DNA of 40,649 nt, taken from NCBI GenBank assembly GCA_947381415.1, contig CANCVB010000025.1, positions 1 to 40,649 of the forward strand, given 5' to 3'. Below are positions 34,467-40,649 of the stretch, piece by piece. Source of the stretch: Burkholderiales bacterium. GTDB lineage: Bacteria; Pseudomonadota; Gammaproteobacteria; Burkholderiales; Burkholderiaceae_C. The translations under genes were made by a program, and so were the position numbers. Below the pieces are notes generated by a model that saw nothing but the letters and a program-made list of their open reading frames with translations, ran no database searches and had not been told where the DNA came from. Every line of letters starts with the position of its first letter. The first letter of the stretch is position 1.

Positions 34467-35392
34467 TGAAGCCTTCCTTTGATGTGCAATCGGTGGTGAG
34501 TGCTTTGTCGCAGGTGCGCCAAACTTGGCGAGCCTCTCAACAGCGCACCACCGAGCCCGGGGGGCGTGAACTGCCTTCGCGCGAGGCCTTGTCGCACATC
34601 ATTGGCGGTCTGCGTGGGGCCTTGTTTCCCATGCGTTTAGGACCGCACGATTTGCGCCAAGAGAGCGAAGATTTCTATGTGGGTCATACCCTCGATACCG
34701 TGCTCCATGCACTGTGGCACCAGGTGGTTCTGGAGTTGCGCCACGCCAGCAAACACGTCGATTCCATTCACCAAGAAGCCAGTATCGAAGCCCATGCGCT
34801 GTCTTTGGTGCGTGAGTTCAGTCAAGCCTTACCCGAGGTGCGACACCTGCTCGACAGCGATGTGATTGCCGCCTATGAGGGCGACCCCGCAGCCAGAAGT
34901 GTGGATGAGGTCTTGCTTTGTTATCCAGGCATCGAGGCCATGATTCACCACCGATTGGCTCATCGCTTGTACAAATTGGGCGTGCCCTTGTTGGCGCGCT
35001 TGGTGGCTGAGTTGGCCCATGCGCAAACAGGCATCGACATACATCCCGGTGCCAGCATTGGCCCGGGGTTTTTCATCGACCACGGCACTGGTGTGGTCAT
35101 CGGTGAAACCGCGGTCATTGGGAAGAGGGTGCGTTTGTACCAGGCAGTGACGCTGGGGGCCAAAAGTTTCCCCACCGATGCCCAAGGCCACCCCATCAAA
35201 GGCTTGCCACGACATCCCACTTTGCAAGACGACGTCGTCATTTATGCCGGGGCCACGGTGCTGGGCTGCGTGACCATCGGGCAAGGCGCCACCATCGGCG
35301 GCAATGTCTGGGTCACCCACGACGTGCCCCCAGGGGCTCACCTCACACAAGCGCGTTCATTGCGAGATGGACAAGCCGCATCTGTTTCTTAA
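34466..35392 (+). CDS. Serine O-acetyltransferase (EpsC-type)
   Basis: 308 residues from ATG 34466, overlapping the rhodanese stop by one base. An N-terminal helical domain (about residues 1-180) precedes a left-handed beta-helix of hexapeptide repeats: DIHPGASIGPGFFIDHGTGVVIGETAVIGKRVRLYQAVTLGAKSF, with the catalytic Asp205-His206 pair, then VIYAGATVLGCVTIGQGATIGGNVWV. It acetylates serine to O-acetylserine, the carbon skeleton for cysteine. Longer than CysE (about 270), it matches the type commonly found beside family 2A encapsulins. Confidence 0.92.
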   Translation: MKPSFDVQSVVSALSQVRQTWRASQQRTTEPGGRELPSREALSHIIGGLRGALFPMRLGPHDLRQESEDFYVGHTLDTVLHALWHQVVLELRHASKHVDSIHQEASIEAHALSLVREFSQALPEVRHLLDSDVIAAYEGDPAARSVDEVLLCYPGIEAMIHHRLAHRLYKLGVPLLARLVAELAHAQTGIDIHPGASIGPGFFIDHGTGVVIGETAVIGKRVRLYQAVTLGAKSFPTDAQGHPIKGLPRHPTLQDDVVIYAGATVLGCVTIGQGATIGGNVWVTHDVPPGAHLTQARSLRDGQAASVS

Positions 35393-35416
35393 CCCTACTT
35401 AGATTGGAGAATTTTC

Positions 35417-36346
35417 ATGTCTGCCCCTCAGTCCCCCCAATTAGCCCTGAGCGACAACGCTGCGCGGCAGTTGGCAAATGCCACCAAAACAGTCCCTATT
35501 CTGACCACCATTTCCCCTCGTTGGCTGGTGCATCTGCTGCAATGGTCGCCAGTGGAAGCCGGAATTTACCGTTTGAACAAGGTGAAAAACCCACAAAACG
35601 TGGCCGTCACTTGCGCCAAACGTGACGAGTCCGAGTTGCCCCAAACCTTCGTGGACTATGAAGACCATCCACGCGAATATTTTTTGAATGCAGTTTCCAC
35701 GGTGCTAGACATCCACACCCGTGTGAGTGACCTCTACAGCAGCCCTCATGACCAGATCAAGGAGCAACTGCGCCTGACCATTGAAACCATCAAGGAGAAG
35801 CAAGAGAGCGAACTCATCAACAACGCCGACTATGGTTTGTTGGCCAGCGTGGCTCCAGATCAAATTGTTTACCCATTGACAGGCGCACCCACCCCCGACG
35901 ACCTGGATGAATTGCTGACCAAAGTATGGAAAGAGCCTGCTTTCTTTTTGACGCACCCGCTGGCGATTGCCGCCTTTGGCCGTGAATGCACCCGTCGAGG
36001 TGTGCCACCACCCACGGTCAGCTTGTTTGGTTCACAGTTCCTGACTTGGCGTGGCATCCCCCTGATTCCCAGTGACAAGGTGCCTGTGAGTGATGGCAAA
36101 ACCAAAATATTGTTGCTTCGCGTGGGTGAAAAACGCCAAGGCGTGGTAGGCGTGTACCAACCTGGTTTGACGGGTGAGCAAAGCCCTGGTTTGTCGGTGC
36201 GCTTCATGGGCATCAACCGCAGTGCCATTGCCTCTTACTTGATCAGTTTGTACTGTTCGTTGGTGGTGCAGTCGGAAGATGCCTTGGCTGTGCTGGAAGA
36301 CGTTGAAATTGGAAAATTCCATGACTATCCCGACACCTACAAGTGA
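35417..36346 (+). CDS. Family 2A encapsulin shell protein (SrpI-like)
   Basis: 309 residues with the HK97-like fold of SrpI-type encapsulins. Visible family segments are NAARQLANATKTVPILTTISPRWLVHLLQWSPVEAGIYRLNKV near the N-terminus, DYEDHPREYFLNAVSTVLDIHTRVSDLYSSPHDQIKEQLRLTIETIKEKQE, FFLTHPLAIAAFGRECTRRGVPPPTVSLFGSQFLTWRGIPLIPSDKVP and GLSVRFMGINRSAIASYLISLYCSLVVQSEDALAVLEDVE. There is no cyclic-nucleotide-binding domain insert, so it is 2A and not 2B. The shell encloses a cysteine desulfurase; in a studied homologue the particle accumulates elemental sulfur. The gene overlaps its cargo gene by 26 bases, and GGAG precedes the ATG. Confidence 0.94.
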   Translation: MSAPQSPQLALSDNAARQLANATKTVPILTTISPRWLVHLLQWSPVEAGIYRLNKVKNPQNVAVTCAKRDESELPQTFVDYEDHPREYFLNAVSTVLDIHTRVSDLYSSPHDQIKEQLRLTIETIKEKQESELINNADYGLLASVAPDQIVYPLTGAPTPDDLDELLTKVWKEPAFFLTHPLAIAAFGRECTRRGVPPPTVSLFGSQFLTWRGIPLIPSDKVPVSDGKTKILLLRVGEKRQGVVGVYQPGLTGEQSPGLSVRFMGINRSAIASYLISLYCSLVVQSEDALAVLEDVEIGKFHDYPDTYK

Positions 36347-38192
36347 GTTAGACAGCCCGATTGACGTCAGCACCTTGGCACAGCTTGCGAATGAATTTTT
36401 TGCAGCGCTGCCGGGCGACGGACTGAAGGCTGCTGCGCCCACGCCGACCAGCACCATCCCAGGCACCAGTGCCTTGGGAGGGGTCGCCGCCCCCGTGAAC
36501 GTCTTGCCTGCTGGCACGTCCTTGGGGCCAACGGCCAATGGTCCCCAGCTGACAGGCACCTATGTGAGCGGTGCCAACATGGTGCCGCAGTCGCCCAACA
36601 GTGCGGTGTCCATGGTGGCTTCCACACCAGCGCTGATACCGCATTCGGTTGCCCCCAATGGCTTGCCCGACAGCGCCGCCATCGTGCCACCTGCGGTTGA
36701 CGGTCGCTCAGGAGGTGTCGCATTGGGTGTCCCCCAAGCCCATGGCCAGTTGCCTGATGGGTCGCTTGACGCCGTTGCATTGGGCTTTCCCGGGTTGGAA
36801 GAGATCAAAGCCTTGCTCAGTGGCATCGATCATCGTCAGCCCACCCATGCGCAGACATCCGCAACCCCGCCATCTGCGCCAGCGAACTCCACAAGCTTCT
36901 ACTTTGCTGCACCCGAGCGGCAAGCCCATGGTTTTTCAGACAGGGTGCCACAAGCCGACCACAACCGTCATCCGCCATTTGATGTGAACGCGGTTCGCCG
37001 TGATTTCCCCATTTTGCAAGAACGGGTCAATGGCAAGCAGTTGGTATGGTTTGACAACGCGGCCACCACGCACAAGCCGCAAGCAGTGATTGACCGATTG
37101 GCGTATTTCTACGCCCACGAGAATTCCAACATCCACCGCGCTGCGCATGAGTTAGCGGCACGGGCCACCGATGCCTATGAGGCTGCACGCGCCAAGGTGA
37201 AAGACTTTTTGGGCGCGGGCTCTGTGGAGGAAATCATCTTTGTGCGAGGCGCCACAGAAGCCATCAACCTGGTAGCCAAGACCTGGGGTGTACAAAACGT
37301 CCAGGCGGGTGACGAGATCATCGTTTCTCACTTGGAACACCACGCCAACATCGTGCCTTGGCAGCAACTTGCCGCGGACAAGGGTGCCCTGTTGCGCGTG
37401 ATCCCCGTGGATGAGAGCGGTCAAGTACTGTTGGATGAGTACAAAAAACTCTTGAACGATCGCACCAAGATCGTCGCAGTCACGCAAGTCTCCAATGCAT
37501 TGGGCACCGTGGTGCCGGTCAAAGAAATGGTGGCTTTGGCACACCGCGCTGGTGCGGTGGCTTTGGTCGATGGTGCCCAGTCGGTGAGCCACTTGCGCGT
37601 GAATGTGCAAGACATGGACGCCGACTTCTTTGTCTTCTCGGGCCACAAGGTATTTGGGCCCACTGGCATTGGTGTGGTGTATGGCAAGCACGACTTGTTG
37701 GAACACATGCCGCCTTGGCAAGGCGGTGGCAACATGATTGCCGACGTCACCTTTGAGAAAACCATTTACCAAGCTGCGCCCAACAGATTCGAGGCCGGCA
37801 CGGGCAATATTGCCGACGCCGTGGGTTTGGGTGCAGCCATTGACTATGTGCAACGCGTGGGTTTGGAAAACATCGCCCGCTACGAGCACGACCTGCTGGC
37901 CTATGCCACACACCACTTGAAACCCATTCCTGGGGTGCGTTTGGTGGGCACTGCCCATGACAAAGCCAGTGTGCTGTCCTTCGTGCTCAAGGGCTACACC
38001 ACCGATGAGGTCGGGCAAGCATTGAACCAGGAGGGCATTGCAGTGCGCACAGGGCACCATTGCGCCCAACCAATTCTGCGACGCTTTGGCTTGGAAACCA
38101 CGGTTCGGCCTTCGCTTGCTTTTTACAACACCTGTGAAGAAGTGGACCGCTTCATTGCTGTGGTGCGCCGCCTGAGTTCAAGCCGACTCTGA
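36321..38192 (+). CDS. Encapsulin cargo cysteine desulfurase (SufS-like) with disordered N-terminal domain
   Basis: 623 residues from ATG 36321. Residues 1-219 are Pro/Ala/Ser/Gly-rich and mostly disordered, the cargo-loading domain of family 2A systems. Short hydrophobic islands stand out: LAQLANEFFAALPG near 19-32, FPGLEEIKALLSGID near 156-170, and TSFYFAAPERQ near 191-201. The SufS-type catalytic domain starts at residue 220 (FDVNAVRRDFPILQ), with SGHKVFGPTG carrying PLP Lys443 and RTGHHCAQP carrying catalytic Cys581. It releases sulfur from cysteine as a persulfide. No SufE/SufU partner gene is adjacent. Confidence 0.94.
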   Translation: MTIPTPTSELDSPIDVSTLAQLANEFFAALPGDGLKAAAPTPTSTIPGTSALGGVAAPVNVLPAGTSLGPTANGPQLTGTYVSGANMVPQSPNSAVSMVASTPALIPHSVAPNGLPDSAAIVPPAVDGRSGGVALGVPQAHGQLPDGSLDAVALGFPGLEEIKALLSGIDHRQPTHAQTSATPPSAPANSTSFYFAAPERQAHGFSDRVPQADHNRHPPFDVNAVRRDFPILQERVNGKQLVWFDNAATTHKPQAVIDRLAYFYAHENSNIHRAAHELAARATDAYEAARAKVKDFLGAGSVEEIIFVRGATEAINLVAKTWGVQNVQAGDEIIVSHLEHHANIVPWQQLAADKGALLRVIPVDESGQVLLDEYKKLLNDRTKIVAVTQVSNALGTVVPVKEMVALAHRAGAVALVDGAQSVSHLRVNVQDMDADFFVFSGHKVFGPTGIGVVYGKHDLLEHMPPWQGGGNMIADVTFEKTIYQAAPNRFEAGTGNIADAVGLGAAIDYVQRVGLENIARYEHDLLAYATHHLKPIPGVRLVGTAHDKASVLSFVLKGYTTDEVGQALNQEGIAVRTGHHCAQPILRRFGLETTVRPSLAFYNTCEEVDRFIAVVRRLSSSRL

Positions 38193-38220
38193 TTTTTTTC
38201 AACCCGATTGATGGATTTCA

Positions 38221-39168
38221 ATGAATTTTCAGCAACTGCGTTTTGTTCGTGAAGCGGCTCGCAACCGCTTCAACCTCACCGAAGTGGCTGCAGTGCTGCA
38301 CACCTCCCAACCCGGCGTGAGCCGTCAGATTGGTGAGTTGGAAAGCGAATTGGGTGTGGATATTTTTGTGCGCAGCGGCAAACGCTTGACGGGCTTGACG
38401 CCTTTGGGTGAAACCTTGTTGCCCTTTGTTGACCGTATCTTGCACGACGCTGAAAACTTGAAGCGCATTGGGGATGATTACAGCAACCGATTGGATGGCA
38501 AGTTGTCCGTGGCGGCCACCCATTCGCAAGCTCGCTATGCCTTGCCGCATGCGGTACGCGACTTTCGCGCCATGTTTCCACAAGTGAGCTTGCATTTGCA
38601 CCAAGGCTCACCCAAGCAAGTGGCCGAAATGCTGTTGCACGGCGAAGCCGATATTGGTGTCGCCACTGAGGCCTTGGCGCTGTACCCGCAGTTGGTCACC
38701 TTACCTTGCTACCGTTGGACCCACAGCATCATCGTGCCCCCGCTTCATCCTTTGTTGAGCGTTGATGGTCTGGTGAGTTTGGAGCAGTTGGCGGCTTACC
38801 CCATCATCACGTATGAGCAGGGCTATACCGGGCGCTCTCACATCGATCAAGCCTTTCAACAAGCAGGCTTGGAGCCGGATGTGGTGTTGACCGCCATGGA
38901 CGCTGATGTGATCAAAACCTATGTCGAGCTGGGCATGGGCCTTGGCATCGTGGCATCCATTGCCCTGGATGCCGAGCGTGACTTGAGCTTGAAAATCATT
39001 GATGCGGGCCATTTGTTTGCCATCAACCAAACCCGTTTGGCCGTGCGTCAAGGCAATTGGTTGCGCGGCTTTGCCTACAGTTTCATTGAAACCTTTGTGC
39101 CCACCTTGACCAAAGAAGTGGTGGAGAAAGCCATTGCCGAGACTGCCGAAAAAAGCATAAGCAAATAA
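38221..39168 (+). CDS. cysB: CysB-family LysR-type transcriptional regulator
   Basis: 315 residues. The N-terminal winged helix-turn-helix is in residues 1-60 (LTEVAAVLHTSQPGVSRQIGELESELGVDIFVRSGKRL). The effector domain starts near 94, and ATHSQARYALP (99-109) has Thr100, which matches the sulfate/acetylserine-contacting loop of CysB. Length is close to E. coli CysB (324). It should activate sulfur-uptake genes, with acetylserine as inducer. Its position directly after the cargo gene makes it an obvious candidate for binding the shared motif. A Cbl- or SsuR-like role is not excluded. Confidence 0.9.
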   Translation: MNFQQLRFVREAARNRFNLTEVAAVLHTSQPGVSRQIGELESELGVDIFVRSGKRLTGLTPLGETLLPFVDRILHDAENLKRIGDDYSNRLDGKLSVAATHSQARYALPHAVRDFRAMFPQVSLHLHQGSPKQVAEMLLHGEADIGVATEALALYPQLVTLPCYRWTHSIIVPPLHPLLSVDGLVSLEQLAAYPIITYEQGYTGRSHIDQAFQQAGLEPDVVLTAMDADVIKTYVELGMGLGIVASIALDAERDLSLKIIDAGHLFAINQTRLAVRQGNWLRGFAYSFIETFVPTLTKEVVEKAIAETAEKSISK

Positions 39169-39192
39169 CGCATCTATCTAAGTTGAAATGTG

Positions 39193-39220
39193 CATAAGCA
39201 AGTGACTATTCAATCGTTCC
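39193..39220 (+). promoter_or_regulatory. Shared sulfur-regulon motif, copy C, upstream of the second sbp
   Basis: CATAAGCAA start and AATCGTT at motif positions 20-26. It is one of the best matches to the shared pattern and ends 65 bases before the second sulfate-binding protein start, in the gap after cysB. Confidence 0.6.
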
Positions 39221-39284
39221 CAAAATAGCACAACTCTTTCAAAATTCCTTCATTGCAATATCGCATTGAATATCAAGGAATGAA

Positions 39285-40301
39285 ATGAATCGCCGCCGTC
39301 TCGCGCTACAAGCTTTGTCCACACTGGTGCTGGCCAGTGCCGTTGGCAGCAGCCTTGCCCAAACACCTGTCACCTTGCTCAATGTGTCTTACGACCCTAC
39401 ACGTGAGTTGTATGTGACCTTCAACAACGCATTTGCCAAGCACTGGAAAGCCACGAGCGGTCAGGATGTGACCATCAAGCAATCCCATGGCGGTTCAGGC
39501 AAGCAAGCTCGCTCTGTGATTGACGGCCTGGACGCCGATGTAGTCACCTTGGCCCTCGCAGGCGATGTGGACGCCTTGAACAAACAAGCGTTCTTGATTC
39601 CACCCAATTGGCAAAAGCGCTTGCCTCACAACTCATCGCCTTACACCTCCACCATCGTGTTGGTGGTGCGTCAGGGCAATCCCAAAGGCATCAAGGACTG
39701 GGACGACTTGGTCAAGTCAGGCGTGAGTGTGATCACACCCAACCCCAAAACATCGGGTGGTGCGCGTTGGAACTACCTGGCTGCTTGGGAGTTTGCCAAG
39801 CGCAAATACGGTGGCGACGATAAAGCCAAAGAATTTGTGACCAAGCTCTACACCAACGTGCCTGTCCTCGACTCTGGTGCCAGGGGTTCTTCAGTGACCT
39901 TCGCGCAGCGCAACCAAGGCGATGTGTTCATCTCCTGGGAAAACGAAGCGCACTTGCTAGAGAAAGAGTTTGGCTCCAAGGTGGACATCGTCTATCCATC
40001 TATCAGCATCTTGGCCGAGCCGCCTGTGACCGTGGTTGATAAAAACGTGGACCGCAAAGGCACGCGCAAAGTGGCCGAGGCTTATTTACAATACCTCTAC
40101 AGCGATGAAGGCCAAGAGATTGCGGCCCAAAACTTTTACCGTCCCATCAACGAGAAGATCAAAGCCAAGTTTGAAAAAACCTTGCCCAAGCTACCCCTGT
40201 TCACCATCGACCAAGCCTTTGGCGGTTGGGACAAAGCTACCAAAGACCATTTCGCCGATGGCGCTATTTACGACCAAATTTTCCAATCCATCAAACGCTA
40301 A
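39285..40301 (+). CDS. Second sulfate/thiosulfate-binding periplasmic protein
   Basis: 338 residues, signal peptide residues 1-25 (twin/triple Arg start, ending SLA-QT). The mature part [27 protein letters not shown] and [36 protein letters not shown] are Sbp-family. It resembles sbp (24595-25596) but is diverged and has no permease or ATPase genes beside it, so it probably feeds the CysTWA transporter. AAGGA precedes ATG 39285 by 5 bases. It may differ in ligand affinity or in specificity for thiosulfate. Confidence 0.93.
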   Translation: MNRRRLALQALSTLVLASAVGSSLAQTPVTLLNVSYDPTRELYVTFNNAFAKHWKATSGQDVTIKQSHGGSGKQARSVIDGLDADVVTLALAGDVDALNKQAFLIPPNWQKRLPHNSSPYTSTIVLVVRQGNPKGIKDWDDLVKSGVSVITPNPKTSGGARWNYLAAWEFAKRKYGGDDKAKEFVTKLYTNVPVLDSGARGSSVTFAQRNQGDVFISWENEAHLLEKEFGSKVDIVYPSISILAEPPVTVVDKNVDRKGTRKVAEAYLQYLYSDEGQEIAAQNFYRPINEKIKAKFEKTLPKLPLFTIDQAFGGWDKATKDHFADGAIYDQIFQSIKR

Positions 40302-40325
40302 TTCAAGAAAAACATAGGAGCTTTC

Positions 40326-40649
40326 ATGACCTACAACATTCCACACCACATTCGCCGTCACCGCCTGCCAGTTGCTTTGGTCAGCAGCGCTTTATTCGCT
40401 ACCCCCGCTATGGCCATCTCTGAAGACGCCAAGGTGGTTTTGCAGCTGCTGGTCACCAAAGGCGTGATCACCCAAAAAGACTATGACGACACCCTCAGTG
40501 CGCTGGAAAGCAAGCCCGCTCCAGGCGTGCCGCCAGTACAGTTTGTGCAAGACGCCTTGGGCGTGAAGGCGGCCGATGTGCAAAAGTCTGTGGAATACAC
40601 CCAAAAAGATGAAAAGAAAGGCTCAGTCTCGCCCGGTGGGTTTGGTCTG
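40326..40649 (+). CDS. Probable outer-membrane porin, 5' part (runs off the window)
   Basis: From ATG 40326 the frame is open to the window edge (108 codons, no stop). A likely signal peptide ends near ATPAMA, then ISEDAKVVLQLLVTKGVITQKDYDDTLSAL follows. A short helical segment of this kind (LLVKKGxIT-type) precedes the beta-barrel of several phosphate- or carbohydrate-type porins and DcaP-like proteins. Such a porin could admit sulfate or sulfonates. The barrel itself lies outside the window, so the call is tentative. TAGGAG lies close upstream of the start (40316-40321). Confidence 0.6.
   Translation, partial: MTYNIPHHIRRHRLPVALVSSALFATPAMAISEDAKVVLQLLVTKGVITQKDYDDTLSALESKPAPGVPPVQFVQDALGVKAADVQKSVEYTQKDEKKGSVSPGGFGL

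Noticed and set aside
37152..38069. Minus-strand open frame (305 codons) inside the desulfurase gene
   Set aside because: Shadow of the cargo catalytic domain, which carries the PLP Lys and active-site Cys in the plus frame.
1..40649. CRISPR arrays, insertion sequences or prophage genes
   Set aside because: No regularly spaced direct repeats, transposase, integrase or phage-like gene was seen anywhere in the window.

Overview
The window looks like chromosomal DNA from a betaproteobacterium of the Burkholderiales, probably a Comamonadaceae-type freshwater heterotroph. This is inferred from the gene order tauE-cysI-DUF934-cysH-cysD-cysN, a ThiE with a roughly 100-residue N-terminal extension, FdxA-type ferredoxin, CysB-type regulation and dense ATGA-coupled operons. 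Genus cannot be fixed from sequence reading alone. No insertion sequence, phage gene, rRNA or CRISPR array was seen.

Left part (1-9.3 kb): the tail of an upstream gene, an AT-rich gap holding a broken 5' half of a tRNA-Asn gene, a small secreted protein, a membrane protein, a minus-strand trio (polysaccharide deacetylase-like, gamma-glutamyltransferase-like, DJ-1/PfpI-like), a second small secreted protein with its own terminator, and a plus-strand trio (acyl-CoA synthetase, periplasmic amino-acid/amide-type binding protein, class II aldolase).

Thiamine part (9.3-15.8 kb): minus-strand thiO-thiS-thiG-thiE-MFS, with several start/stop overlaps; divergent thiD; and the NCS1 permease cytX behind a clear TPP riboswitch.

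Sulfur part (15.8 kb to the end): this is the core of the window. The minus strand carries tauE, cysI, DUF934, cysH (APS-reductase type), cysD, cysN, then 7Fe ferredoxin, a type-2 ferredoxin-NADP reductase and a PLP decarboxylase. Divergent from it runs sulfate uptake (sbp, cysT, cysW, cysA), followed by taurine uptake (tauABC) and taurine dioxygenase (tauD, opposite strand). Then come a small unknown protein, metY, and an operon of rhodanese, serine acetyltransferase, family 2A encapsulin shell protein and its cysteine desulfurase cargo. A CysB-type regulator, a second sulfate-binding protein and the start of a probable outer-membrane porin close the window.

How it works together: sulfate (SbpA/CysTWA) or taurine (TauABC, TauD) is imported. 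Sulfate is activated by CysDN to APS, reduced to sulfite by CysH and to sulfide by CysI. No CysJ flavoprotein is present, so the adjacent ferredoxin and its reductase are candidate electron donors. Sulfide is fixed through O-acetylserine (serine acetyltransferase; the sulfhydrylase is not in the window) or O-acetylhomoserine (MetY). Cysteine can feed the encapsulated desulfurase, which in studied family 2A systems leads to sulfur stored inside the shell. A 28-bp motif recurs at five places, each 58-83 bp upstream of a sulfur gene start, and probably marks the binding site of a CysB-family regulator.
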